A stretch of 62,000 nucleotides of DNA from Bolinopsis microptera. Lineage: Eukaryota > Ctenophora > Tentaculata > Lobata > Bolinopsidae. Of this stretch, positions 1 through 12,400 are shown in pieces. Numbering within the stretch: position 1 is the first letter of the stretch; each line of letters starts with the position of its first letter. Location of the stretch: assembly GCF_026151205.1 (NCBI RefSeq), contig NC_087075.1:1171911-1233910 (forward strand). The letters run 5' to 3'. The translations under genes were made by a program, and so were the position numbers. Under the pieces are notes generated by a model, which was given only the letters and a program-made list of their open reading frames with translations, searched no databases and was not told the DNA's origin.

Positions 1-606
1 CCAAGTGACAAGAATCTGATATAAGAAAAACAAACATGATACGACAAGGAAAACAAAAAACAAACTTGGAATATTGAAACGCACGGAGGATGGTTAGGAA
101 TTAATAATTTTGTTTTAGTTTTTAAATAGGAATCTTAACATGCAAGATTCATTAAATATTGTTAAAAAGTAAGTCCTATTTTTAGTTAAGTTTAACAAAC
201 CTGGATTATAATGCGAGTTAGCTTCATTCCATTTATTACATATTTCAGGCTTTCTGTCAGTGTGTACAACACAGTGAGGGGTCTTGGAGCTCTTACTGAT
301 ACAAAACAATTCGTACCTAAATCCTGAGGAGGGTAGCTAGTACAGTACGACTCGTATTTGAGACCTGAAGAGGTTGTAATCACATGGTGTGACGTCACAT
401 CACGTGGTGTGACGTCACATCGCGTGGTGTGAGACCTGAAGTCTTGACTAAATCCTTGGGGGTTGTAAAAACTCGGAGAGGTTGTAAAAGTATGTTCAAT
501 TAAGAGAGAAATAACAACCTTTTATATAGTTGAGAGAGTCCAGTATAACGACAGTTTCTTTGGAGATATGTGTCTGAACTTGAGACCGGAGGTCACCTCT
601 CAGCTC
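1..606. other. AT-rich stretch without a recognised gene
   Basis: No reading frame resembles a known protein; the two short open frames on the minus strand (64 and 68 codons) overlap each other and show no domain. The only structure seen is a short CRE-bearing tandem repeat, listed separately. The end of the stretch leads into the satellite that starts near 607. Confidence 0.5.
381..435. repeat. 20-bp tandem repeat carrying two CRE palindromes
   Basis: Two full 20-bp units and a partial third. Each full unit contains TGACGTCA (390-397 and 410-417), the palindromic core bound by CREB/ATF-family bZIP factors. Units 2 and 3 also carry a CACGTG or GCGTG-type core. There is no recognised gene start nearby, so a regulatory role is only a possibility. 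Confidence 0.6.
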
Positions 607-1480
607 CTTCTCGTTACCCTGGGTACTATAGAATATATATATAGAATATAGAAATATTATACTTGACGGGGGGGGGGGGGGGGGGGGGGGCCGGGGGATA
701 CCTTTTCGTTACCCTGGGTACTATAGAATATATATATAGAATATAGAAATATTATACTTGACGGAGGGGGGGGGGGGGGGGGGGTACCTTCTCGTTACCC
801 TGGGTACTATAGAATATATATATAGAATATAGAAATATTAAACTTGACGGGGGGGGGGGGGGGGGGGGGGGGAAATACCTTCTCGTTACCCTGGGTACTA
901 TAGAATATATATATATATATTATATAGAATATAGAAGTATTATACTATACTGCACTAGATATCCACACTACACCACCCACCTGGGTACTATAGAATATAT
1001 ATATAGAATATAGAAATATTATACTTGCCGGGGGGGGGGGGGGGGGGGATACCTTCTCGTTACCCTGGGTACTATAGAATATATATATAGAATATAGAAA
1101 TATTATACTATACTACACTAGATATCCACACTACACCACCCACCTGGGTACTATAGAATATATATATAGAATATAGAAATATTATACGACGGGGGGGGGG
1201 GGGGGGGGATACCTTATCGTTACCCTGGGTACTATAGAATATATATATATAGAATATAGAAATAATAAAAATATTATACTTGCCGGGGGGGGGGGGGGGG
1301 GGGGGGGGTACCTTCTCGTTACCCTGGGTACTATAGAATATATATATAGAATATATATATAGAATATATATATATAGAATATAGAAGTATTATACTATAC
1401 TAAACTAGATATCCACACTACACCACCCACCTGGGTACTATAGAATATATATATAGAATATAGAAATATTATACTATAAT
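607..1480. repeat. AT-rich satellite with long poly-G runs
   Basis: About nine irregular units. Each has a CTGGGTACTATAG core, then alternating TATA blocks ending in a TATTATACTTG-like segment, and most continue into a run of 14-24 G. Some units swap the G run for a CACTACACCACCCACC segment. Unit length varies with the G run and with the number of TATA blocks. G runs of this length are hard to sequence, so the exact copy number is uncertain. Confidence 0.85.
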
Positions 1481-1652
1481 TTAATCCCACCTGTGGTAAG
1501 TAGAGTTCCTGTCTATCCCTACTGAGTCGTCACTTATAACCACCACAGTCTTGTGAGACGCTTCTAGATGCTTCTGCAGCTTCTGAGTGAAGGTTGTTTT
1601 ACCTGAGCAGGGGTATCCGCACATCATTACTAGAGGCATTATTGCTACCTGC

Positions 1653-2851
<1,199 letters not shown>

Positions 2852-2932
2852 TACTACTTTTACTAGAACTTTGTAAACTTATTGAGAATTTGCCATCATA
2901 TAATTTATATTATATATAATTTATACATGTTA

Positions 2933-3327
2933 CCCCCCAGTTCCATAGCGGAAATTATGCCAAATTATTAGACGGAGATCGTCTACTGATTTTTCTCCGT
3001 TTGCAGTTCCATAACCTTATCCGGAGACCATCTACTAGGGGGTGCACGATAAAAATAAACTTGCTCGGATTTTAAAATTTGTTGTACCATTGTTTTCTAG
3101 AGACTGTGAGAATTTTCACAGTACCAAATTTGTTATACCTTTTCGGAAAGACAGCTAATTCGCCCGCGCGCGTTGGTCTCCGGGAATTAATCTCTTAGAA
3201 ATTCCCGGAGAGCTTCATCTCCGTCTAATACAGTAGACGGAGCCGGAGAATAATCTCCGAAGATGATCTACGGGAAATGGACCTCCGTCTAATAATTTGG
3301 CATAATATCCGCTATGGAACTGGGGGG
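2933..3327. mobile_element. 395-bp MITE, about 42-bp inverted termini, TTA duplication
   Basis: The left end begins CCCCCCAGTTCCATAGCGGA and the right end is its reverse complement, with the similarity continuing for about 42 bp. A direct TTA lies immediately outside each end (2930-2932 and 3328-3330). A 3-bp TTA target duplication is the habit of PIF/Harbinger transposons, so a non-autonomous Harbinger-like element is the best guess. The interior holds further GGAGA/TCTCC inverted motifs and no open frame. Confidence 0.65.
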
Positions 3328-3411
3328 TTATAGTGTTCACTTGATAAAAAGTGATATCACAAAATGATATCACAAAATAGTCAACAGTTTTTATGTTTAA
3401 ATTACAGTTAA

Positions 3412-4103
3412 GGGGGCCGGGGGGGGGGTCTTCATCAAAATTCTCTCGAAATTGACTTTGTAGTTGTTTCTGATGGAGGGGAGTGATATCTATCAGCTGT
3501 TTTTGGTCCCATGCAAAAAAATTGTTCCTAGCCGAAATTATTGCCGGTCAAAGGTCAGCGCTTATGTGTAATTGTATTGCGCGAGCGATTTTCAATCGCG
3601 CGCCCTGAAAATCGAGTCTAAAAATCTATCTTCTACTACATTTTTTGAGTAATCACCCTGAAACTTTCAGGATATGTTCTAAGGACCATTTAGAAGAGAT
3701 TTTTTATTCAATTTTGAAAATCTTGGACCTGAAAAAATCGTCAAAATACGAGGTCCAAGATTTTCAAAATCGAATAAAAAATTTTCTAAGGCCTATCTCA
3801 AAATTCTGGCCCGACAATCTCTTCTAAATGGTCCTTAGAACATATCCTGAAAGTTTCAGGATGATTACTCAAAAAATGTAGTAGAAGATAGATTTTTAGA
3901 CTCGATTTTCAGGGCGCGCGATTGAAAATCGCTCGCGCAATACAATTACACATAAGCGCTGACCTTTGACCGGCAATAATTTCGGCTAGGAACAATTTTT
4001 TTGCATGGGACCAAAAACAGCTGATAGATATCACTCCCCTCCATCAGAAACAACTACAAAGTCAATTTCGAGAGAATTTTGATGAAGACCCCCCCCGGCC
4101 CCC
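3412..4103. mobile_element. Fold-back element, copy A, TTAA-flanked
   Basis: A near-perfect palindrome about 692 bp long with arms of roughly 340 bp, starting GGGGGCCGGGGGGG and ending with the complement. TTAA lies directly outside both ends (3408-3411 and 4104-4107). A second copy is at 14387-15063. A TTAA duplication is typical of piggyBac-type transposases, although the G-rich ends are not the usual CCCT-type piggyBac ends. The 60-codon open frame at 3645-3827 runs across the palindrome centre and is not credible as a gene. Confidence 0.75.
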
Positions 4104-4107
4104 TTAA

Positions 4108-4415
4108 AGAGGAAAAAAAGTATCAACAATTTAATTGGGGAAATAATCCATCAATACAATTTAATATAAAATAATCAAAAAATAAAACATAAATCAAAAC
4201 ATTCAAATTGTAAAAACTCGCATTTATGTCAATTAATATTAATAGTTAAAACAAAAAGTTTACTAGAGAGTCCAAGAGCGGAAACATATTGAGCCTTTAA
4301 TGAAACTTCCCAGATTAAGGTGTTACATTTTAAGATATTATATAATTTTGGTAGCTATACTACTATGAATATGATTCGAACTTTCCACAATAACATCATG
4401 ACCAATAATCCCGAC
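4108..4415. other. AT-rich spacer downstream of COMMD2
   Basis: Nothing recognisable apart from A/T-rich sequence. It probably contains the 3' untranslated region of the minus-strand COMMD2 gene. I saw no clear polyadenylation hexamer on that strand. Confidence 0.4.
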
Positions 4416-7389
4416 TTATCCTATCCTAGCAAGGTTCCTACACATTTTGCGGGCATGTAGAGTGTCTAGTTCCAGTTGAGCAGCTCTCAGAGACTCTGTT
4501 ATGTGCTGTAACGTGTTCACGTCACAGTTCAGGTACGTCTCCTTCGTCTTCAGCTGGGAATAGTTATGATAATTCAGGATCTTACAGAAGGAGTATATTT
4601 AATGTAAGTTATATGGGTATTGTTGCTAACGGTGCCGTGTTTACACTCACATTACTAATGATGCCGTGTTTACACTCACATTAATAACGGTGCCGTGTTT
4701 ACACTCACATTACTAACGGTGCCGTGTTTACACTCACATTACTAACGGTGCCGTGTTTACACTCACATTACTAACGGTGCCGTGTTTACACTTCCATTAC
4801 TAACGGTGCCGTGTTTACACTCACATTATTAATGGTGCCGTGTTTACACTCAAATTACTAACGGTGCCGTGTTTACACTCACATTAATAACGGTGCCGTG
4901 TTTACACTCACATTAATAACGGTGCCGTGTTTACACTCACATTAATAACGGTGCCGTGTTTACACTCACATTAATAACGGTGCCGTGTTTACACTCACAT
5001 TACTAACGGTGCCGTGTTTACACTCACATTATTAATGGTGCCGTGTTTACACTCAAATTACTAACGGTGCCGTGTTTACACTCACATTAATAACGGTGCC
5101 GTGTTTACACTCACATTAATAACGGTGCCGTGTTTACACTCACATTAATAACGGTGCCGTGTTTACACTCACATTATTAAATCGAGGGTCCGATATTTTC
5201 CACTTTGTCAGAACGTTTGGAATAACAGTGTTGTGAAGTGACCTTGAGCCCACCTGACATTCCAATCTCCATTCCATCGACCTGTACTCCGGGGCCTGGA
5301 ATTTAAAATATTATAAATATTGCTTAAGTTGAGATATGGCAGCATATTTGATATATAACTTATTAAGCATTAGAAGACAGATAAAAACGCTTTAATTTGA
5401 AGAGTGGCAAAAACAATTAAAGAAAAAAATCTTTTAAAAAAAACCTGTACAGTAGATCTGGTGATAATGTCAATGAGTATGTCCCTGTTCTCAGTGTAAC
5501 TGATAACTAATGGTGTAACGATAGTAACCTCCACACCACATGCTTTTAGAGAGGAGGTCAGATCCTCCGGGGTCAGGTTCCTCTCTGAAGTTATCATTAA
5601 TTAATCAACTAATTGGTCAATTAAGACAGGAAGGAAAAGGTTAATAGAGTACTATACTATATAGAGACAAGGTTAATAGAGTACGGAACTGACAACAAGT
5701 TTAGTGGCTAACTTACTAGCACTGTTCAGGAGACACTGTGACAGGACATCTAGAGCAGTAGTGAGACTAGCAACCTCTACCTACAATACAAAGTGAGCTG
5801 TTAGTGAGACTAGCAACCTCTACCTGCAATACAAAGTGAGCTGTTAGTGAGACTAGCAACCTCTACCTGCAATACAAAGTGAGCTGTTAGTCAGACTAGC
5901 AACCTCTACCTGCAATACAAAGTGAGCTGTTAGTGAGACTAGCAACCTCTACCTGCAATACAAAGTGAGCTGTTAGTGAGACTAGCAACCTCTACCTGCA
6001 ATACAAAGTGAGCTGTTAGTGAGACTAGCAACCTCTACCTGCAATACAAAGTGAGCTGTTAGTGAGACTAGCAACCTCTACCTGCAATACAAAGTGAGCT
6101 GTTAGTGAGACTAGCAACCTCTACCTGCAATACAAAGTGAGCTGTTAGTGAGACTAGCAACCTCTACCTGCAATACAAAGTGAGCTGTTAGTGAGACTAG
6201 CAACCTCTACCTGCAATACAAAGTGAGCTGTTAGTGAGACTAGCAACCTCTACCTACAATACAAAGTGAGCTGTTAGTGAGACTAGCAACCTCTACCTGC
6301 AATACAAAGTGAGCTGTTAGTGAGACTAACAACCTCTACCTGCAATACATAGTGAGCTGTTAGTGAGACTAGCAACCTCTACCTGCAATACAAAGTGAGC
6401 TGTTAGTGAGACTAGCAACCTCTACCTGCAATACAAAGTGAGCTGTTAGTGAGACTAGCAACCTCTACCTGCAATACAAAGTGAGCTGTTAGTGAGACTA
6501 GCAACCTCTACCTGCAATACAAAGTGAGCTGTTAGTGAGACTAGCAACCTCTACCTGCAATACAAAGTGAGCTGTTAGTGAGACTAGCAACCTCTACCTG
6601 CAATACAAAGTGAGCTGTTAGTGAGACTAGCAACCTCTACCTGCAATACATAGTGAGCTGTTAGTGAGACTAGCAACCTCTACCTGCAATACAAAGTGAG
6701 CTGTTAGTGAGACTAGCAACCTCTACCTGCAATACAAAGTGAGCTGTTAGTGAGACTAGCAACCTCTACCTGCAATACAAAGTGAGCTGTTAGTGAGACT
6801 AGCAACCTCTACCTGCAATACAAAGTGAGCTGTTAGTGAGACTAGCAACCTCTACCTGCAATACAAAGTGAGCTGTTAGTGAGACTAGCAACCTCTACCT
6901 GCAATACAAAGTGAGCTGTTAGTGAGACTAGCAACCTCTACCTGCAATACAAAGTGAGCTGTTAGTGAGACTAGCAACCTCTACCTGCAATACAAAGTGA
7001 GCTGTTAGTGAGACTAGCAACCTCTACCTGCAATACAAAGTGAGCTGTTAGTGAGACTAGCAACCTCTACCTGCAATACAAAGTGAGCTGTTAAACAAGA
7101 ACGTAACCAGTACGGAGGATTGGGAGGATTCTAGTGTCAGTTAAAAGTTCAGCAGTTATGGGGGGGGGGGGGGGGGGGAGGCAGTAGTTAGGGGGGGGGG
7201 GGGGGGGGGAGGGGCAGCAGTTTCTCAAACCTTGAGTTTAGCAGCAGCGCTGTTAACCACTTTAGTGATTTGTTTAGTAGACAGTAGCTGAGAGAGAGCT
7301 GTTTTAACGAGATCAGGGTAAACTTGTTCAGGTAGGGAGGTTAGGAAAGTAAAACTTGTCTTTTCTTGCTCGGATAGAACCAGTAACAT
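4416..7389 (-). CDS. COMM domain-containing protein 2, five exons
   Basis: Exons on the minus strand: 7389-7231, 5780-5717, 5584-5445, 5295-5173 and 4553-4416. Phases agree and give 207 residues; human COMMD2 is about 199. The N-terminus (MLVLSEQEKTSFTFLTSLP) and the VVNSAAAKLK segment resemble the COMMD2 helical domain. The C-terminal COMM domain shows the family signature YRSMEWRLECQVGSRSL and ends HARKMCRNLARIG. COMMD proteins form the ring-shaped Commander subcomplex with CCDC22/CCDC93 and act in endosomal recycling and cullin-ligase regulation. Exon 4 is read through an apparent GTGGGC donor to the stronger GTGAGT at 5172-5167, which supplies COMM residues that would otherwise be missing. 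The exon 4 donor and exon 2 acceptor are both repeated in minisatellites. G runs near 7160-7215 lie in intron 1. Confidence 0.9.
4628..5180. repeat. 29-bp minisatellite containing the COMMD2 exon 4 donor
   Basis: About 19 units. On the minus strand each unit reads TAAT, then the consensus donor GTGAGT, then GTAAACACGGCACCG. The first unit next to exon 4 is the real exon end and donor, so every other unit is a copy of the 5' splice site and the last exonic bases. Variants (ATTACTA, ATTAATA, AATGGT for AACGGT) form local higher-order blocks. Confidence 0.9.
5761..7093. repeat. 43-bp minisatellite containing the COMMD2 exon 2 acceptor
   Basis: 31 units of 43 bp, nearly identical. On the minus strand each unit contains TTTGTATTGCAG, then GTAGAGGTTGCTAGTCTCAC. 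That is an intact 3' splice site followed by the first 20 or so coding bases of exon 2 (V-E-V-A-S-L-T). The array fills the intron between exons 1 and 2. The unit next to the true exon has TATTGTAG, where most others have TATTGCAG. Confidence 0.95.
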
Positions 7390-7474
7390 GTCCTATTATT
7401 GGGGACATGTTTAACGTCTGCAATAGTTGGTTTAGTGGGGCCCTCACGTGATGACCTCACAGATCTTACAAAGT

Positions 7475-7769
7475 ATTATAGTAGTATAGTGGTGTAATGT
7501 AAACATTCAGCCGTGTTCACATCACAGTAGGGGGGGGGGGGCAGCAGTAATACCGTATAGTGGTGTAATGTAAACATTCAGCCGTGTTCACATCACAGTA
7601 GGGGGGGGGCAGCAGTAATACCGTATAGTGGTGTAATGTAAACATTCAGCCGTGTTCACATCACAGTAGGGGGGGGGGGGGGGCAGCAGTAATACCGTAT
7701 AGTGGTGTAATGTAAACATTCAGCCGTGTTCACATCACAGTAGGGGGGGGGGGGCAGCAGTAATACCGA
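7475..7769. repeat. Four-unit repeat of about 75 bp upstream of COMMD2
   Basis: Four units, each with GTATAGTGGTGTAATGTAAA, CATTCAGCCGTGTTCACATC and a run of 9-14 G followed by GCAGCAGTAATACCG. They lie 90-380 bp upstream of the COMMD2 start codon, where a promoter would be expected. No promoter element can be proved. Confidence 0.85.
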
Positions 7770-8180
7770 TTATTCCCTATTCCATTAGCTAATTTTATTT
7801 CATAGTTATTTCTTCACAGTTAAAATTTCACTGTTGTGAATCAGTTTGAATTAGGTATATAGTATAGGTGGTATATATAAATAAAACAACGAGGTAAAAC
7901 CAGCAAAGTCCAAATTAAAGTAATATAAACACTACTAAAAGCAATTAAATTCTGTAGGCATGTATAATAAATCAATGCAATCGTTTTTTTTCTGTATCGA
8001 ACAATTTCAATATTGTACTAAAAGTAAATGTAAAATATATATGGCGCTATCATACAAGTACATTGTACAAACTAATCAATATGCTAACAATTTGTTTACA
8101 ATGAGTTTCTAAAAAAGCAAACACAAGTTATAAAAGCGACTCAGTCAAGATAACTAAAAACTAAAAACTAAAAACCCCTG
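7770..8180. other. Spacer, likely 3' UTR of the MBOAT gene
   Basis: AT-rich and without a coding frame. On the minus strand AATAAA-type hexamers occur (TTTATT at about 7794 on the plus strand), which would suit polyadenylation of the upstream MBOAT gene. Confidence 0.4.
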
Positions 8181-9437
8181 CTAAGTAGACTTGTCCTTCT
8201 TATAGCGTCCTCGCAAAACCCCCATCTCCACAACAAGCCACAGTACCATACCCCAGTGGAAGCAATAATACACACTGCTATAGAACACGTGACACCTAGC
8301 TGGTGTCCTGAGAGCAAACCCGCACAACCCGTACCCCACACACATGTTCTTTAGGACATACTGCACACTGGCTATCAACCAGCCTGGTACACATCTGGAT
8401 ACCTTATCTCGAGATATGTATCTGTTGAGCGCCTCCTCCGTGGAGATTCCCAACGCTTCAACCACGAACAGGTTGAGGAAGCCGACGTAAACCCCGTGCC
8501 AGAGGTAAAGGAATGTGAGGGAGATGACACGTGACAAGAGGGGACTGTTGAACACTTTACATCGCTTGTAAACATTCCTCTTAACCCACTGGTGAGTCTG
8601 TATATTGAAACTACTCAGCTCCTCCTGGATAGTGAGGGACGTCTCAAACTTGACCACCTCGACATTAACAACTCCGTCCCACCCTCCCCCCTCCTGCTCC
8701 CCCATACCTGCCAGACATGCTGCTGACTCGGATACACACCAGATAGCACAGTACTTAGTTATCAACCACTTGGTCCAGAACGTGATGAAGAGAAGTTTAG
8801 TGGGGAGACTCCAAGACAGGAATTCTTCAGAGATGATGAAGTTAGAAGAAGTGAACTGTTTGATACCGTAGAACACCCCAATGTAGATGACACCTATTCC
8901 TGCTTGTTTTAGACTGTAGCCCCACGAGTTGGGTATCTGTGTAGTTTCCCTGAACTTCTTGTAACGGTAGTACTGGAACTGTGGTCCCACTAAACTTGTG
9001 AAGGGAAAGAAAACATACGCAGTGTAGGCCACAAAACTTTCAGGAGCGTCCTTCTGTTCATCTAACAGATCTAAAAAGTAACCCACCACTTTGAGGAGAG
9101 CTTGGCAGTGTATGAGAGTCCAGGTAACAGTGTAACTAACACCTGACACTGTGATATACCCGTATAACAGGTGGGTCATGCTAGAGAGCAGCACTACTAT
9201 ACAGGAAGTAGCTCCAACACCACACACCATCATGAACAGGTAACTACACATGGTCATCATAACAACATGTCCCGCATCCGCTCCAAAACAGAAGAAGTAG
9301 AGAGCTAGTCCGGTGACGGTTAGAAATATATCCTTGTGTTTGGGAGAGGTGTAAGGGGTGAGGAGATAGCGGTAGAACAGGGCTAGGGGAAATGTTAGTA
9401 GTATGCCAGCTACTAGGTAACTTTCTCCCATTGCCAT
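8181..9437 (-). CDS. MBOAT-family lysophospholipid acyltransferase, LPCAT3-like
   Basis: An intronless 418-codon frame with many hydrophobic segments, as expected of a polytopic ER membrane protein. The MBOAT hallmarks are present: Asn278 in SFNIQTHQWVKRNVYKR and His314 in LYLWHGVYVGF, the residues thought to be catalytic in this family. The segments around them match the pattern I recall for LPCAT3/MBOAT5, which transfers acyl chains from acyl-CoA to lysophospholipids. Length is about 70 residues shorter than human LPCAT3 (487), mostly N-terminally, so a 5' exon may be missing. The C-terminus is Lys-rich (RGRYKKDKST) but not a strict KKxx retrieval signal. It lies head-to-tail upstream of COMMD2. 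The start is an ATG at 9437 with a second ATG two codons on. Other MBOAT lysolipid acyltransferases (MBOAT1/2/7) are the main alternative. Confidence 0.9.
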   Translation of the reverse strand: MAMGESYLVAGILLTFPLALFYRYLLTPYTSPKHKDIFLTVTGLALYFFCFGADAGHVVMMTMCSYLFMMVCGVGATSCIVVLLSSMTHLLYGYITVSGVSYTVTWTLIHCQALLKVVGYFLDLLDEQKDAPESFVAYTAYVFFPFTSLVGPQFQYYRYKKFRETTQIPNSWGYSLKQAGIGVIYIGVFYGIKQFTSSNFIISEEFLSWSLPTKLLFITFWTKWLITKYCAIWCVSESAACLAGMGEQEGGGWDGVVNVEVVKFETSLTIQEELSSFNIQTHQWVKRNVYKRCKVFNSPLLSRVISLTFLYLWHGVYVGFLNLFVVEALGISTEEALNRYISRDKVSRCVPGWLIASVQYVLKNMCVGYGLCGFALRTPARCHVFYSSVYYCFHWGMVLWLVVEMGVLRGRYKKDKST

Positions 9438-12400
9438 GTTACGAGCTGCTAAAGGGAGGGAGTTTAATATACATAATTATTATTAATTATCAATGTTGAA
9501 AGTATTCATAGGTTACGTGTAGAAAACCAATGTAGACGGCTGTTACAGTGTTACAAAAGTCAAAATGAGAATTATTCCAATTAAAGCATAGAGGTATAAC
9601 ATATGCTGTAAAATATGTCCACCCCAAACTAACTCGCCCTACAGTAAACTATTCAATCCCTATGCTGTGAAAGAGTACAACCGCATGTAATTGAATTTGA
9701 AATAAGATATTAGTTGTAGCTCCAAGATCACTAGTTAGCAACTATTCAATGTCGAATGGAAATATTTAATCTCGAAACAATTAAACAATGCCAGAATTTA
9801 CATCAAGTTTCTGCTCTAGAGTTCCATTTAAACTACAAATCTGAGCATTTTCTTAAGTTTAGTAGCTTATAAAGGCAACAAGAGAGGGATACTCAGCGAG
9901 ACTACAGTGACAATATTATACAGTAACAATATGCCCCGTGTACAAAAGGGATAATCGCTCAGAATACACTGCAGTGGAGATTACAGGCGAGAAATGTCAT
10001 TGTTGCTTTAAGGAGTGCATTCTGACTAACATCAGAAGTACAACTCGTACTATTTGAGTAAATTCAACCGACAAGCAAGCAAGATACAGCTTTTACGGCG
10101 TTGTAAATCGAGAGTTAGCTGATTAATGAAAGTTTAAGCGATCTTGTTTACAAATATTCCTCAAGTGGGATGAAATAAAGTTTCATTTTGACCATTTCCA
10201 GTGATAATAGGGTGTAATAGCTAACAGTAGATACTAGATGTGTAAATATTAGACGCATGGTTAATGTAAACCTAAATTGCTCCCTGCAATGTAAACAGAA
10301 GTAACATTCAGCGGGTGAAGTTAACAGTTCTTAAAGTTATATTAATTATCAATAGCACTGTAAGAAGTGTTCAGAGTAGGAAATGAACGAGGAGTCGTTA
10401 TAAACGTGACACATAATATATTGTGCACGTGTGCGGTTAAAAGTATATCCGTGAAAAGGCAATTAAAAGGACATGATAAAAGTGAGAAGTTAACAGAAAT
10501 CAATTGGCCTGGAATACCACAACCAAAATATAAGATTTCCAGAGAGATCATGATCATTTTCGGTTTGCTTACCTTGCCAGGACAGGTGTGCTGACATCAT
10601 ATCGGTCAAGGTAATATTTTAACACTACCATAAATAAAACAATTGTTAGTTATGGAGGAGTCAGCTCATGATGGAAACACTCGAGTCCCGACCACTATGA
10701 TATCATAAAATACAAGTAACCGTAATTTGTATCACTGTCCTTTATAAAAATCATGAGATTTTGTCGGATTTATCAATGTACACTGTTTCATTGAAACTTA
10801 GAGGAGACAAATATTTTATCTTACCCGTGAGCATAGAAGAAAAGATTTAAGATAGTATAGGACAACAGATAGCATAGTACATAGGACAAAAGATAAGTTA
10901 GTATTTTAAATTTGCTCGGTTGCTATCTAAAAACGCGTGTGCGCGGCGTACTCGTTAATATTACCCTAGCTGGCGGAAAATGTAGTCTTTATAAAATTTT
11001 GTCACAGCGCGCTCCATATAGTAATATATAAAATACTGCGGATTTCACATTTAATTCAAATTGCTTGGAAACAGTTTATATATACGCTGGGTACGCGTCC
11101 TAGAATCTGGTTGTTTTGTTTAGAATGGTTTAACCTGCGGGTTGGTTTGCCCCCTCCCTCCGCAAGCCATTTTACACTTGGCTATTGTGAAGAGATAACA
11201 GTAACCTCCCCTCAACCTCCCTGAACACTGAACAGGTTATAATGGGCTTACAGAAGCTATCTTGTACTTTAACGTTATTTATATTCATATTAAAACTGTA
11301 ATTTGAGTTCAACAAAGTAAGACTTACATTGCTTTAAATTTCTGTAGATTCACATAAATTGTTATTGAGACGGAGCAGCCAAATTCCGATTTTTTTAAAA
11401 AACGACTTAAAGTGATACGGAAACATAAAAGGTTTAAATTGGGAGGTGATATACTACTACATTCATACATTTGTTAACTAACCTGTATCCCAGGCCGAAT
11501 ATCTTGAATACTGACCGATTATCTCTCTTTCCTTGTTTCTCATAAAACATACCTAGGAGGAAATTATAGTGCACATAGTACAGTAATTTAATAATTAATC
11601 AATTATATCCATGTATTAGTGAAAAATATTCCATTCAAAAAATATTTGATCACTGGCCAATCAATCGGTTCACTGTCGATGGCACACGACACAATTAAAG
11701 TACTGAAAGTTAGATTACCGAAAAAAATATGATAAACGGAAAATCATCAGAAAGGAAGGAGATGTATAATACATAATTGGAAGATTTTTAAATAGTATAT
11801 GTTTTTCTGCTGTTTCCTTGATCCAATTTTGACTGTATTTTTTACCAGTGAACAATCAGTGAGATTGGTGAGGGTGACACAAGTCGCCATCAAGGTACTG
11901 GAAGCTGTATGTCTCGAGAAAACTTTGATGGAAGGAAAAGTTTGAAGATGTCCTACTGGTAGGAAATTTTCAGATTTCAGCTTTCTGCGACCCAAATTTC
12001 ACTGCTTTGGCTAAATTTGTCTTGAATGACCATCTAGCAAGTTTACTGAGAATAGCACAAGACACGATTGAGGTTCTGAAAGTTCTATTCTAGAATAAAG
12101 CTTTGATAAACGGAAAATCGTCAGAATTGTCAAAATATATTTTGGAAGATTTTGGAAGAGAAGCTTTTCTGCCGTCTCCTTGACCGAAATTTCGGGGTTT
12201 TGACTGAATTTTTGACCAGTTTACAATCAGTGAGGTCGATGAGAGTGACACAAGTCGCCATCAAGGTACTGGAGGCTGTATATCCGGAGAAAACTTTGAT
12301 GGAAGGAAAATTTAAAGAAATATCATCTCTATCATGGGTTACATGATTTGGACTTTAACCTGATCAACATGATTTGGACTTTAACCTGATCAACAAAGTC

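Noticed and set aside
3645-3827. 60-codon frame
   Set aside because: It crosses the centre of a palindromic fold-back element, so its halves are complementary; it has no domain.
5249-5254. GTGGGC as donor of COMMD2 exon 4
   Set aside because: It would delete conserved COMM-domain residues; reading on to GTGAGT at 5172-5167 restores the SRSL segment and keeps phase.
5761-7093. CRISPR array
   Set aside because: Regular spacing, but the units are contiguous without unique spacers, and the host is a eukaryote. The same applies to the other arrays.
8375-8871. Frames of 66 and 88 codons overlapping the MBOAT gene
   Set aside because: Shadow frames of the MBOAT coding sequence.
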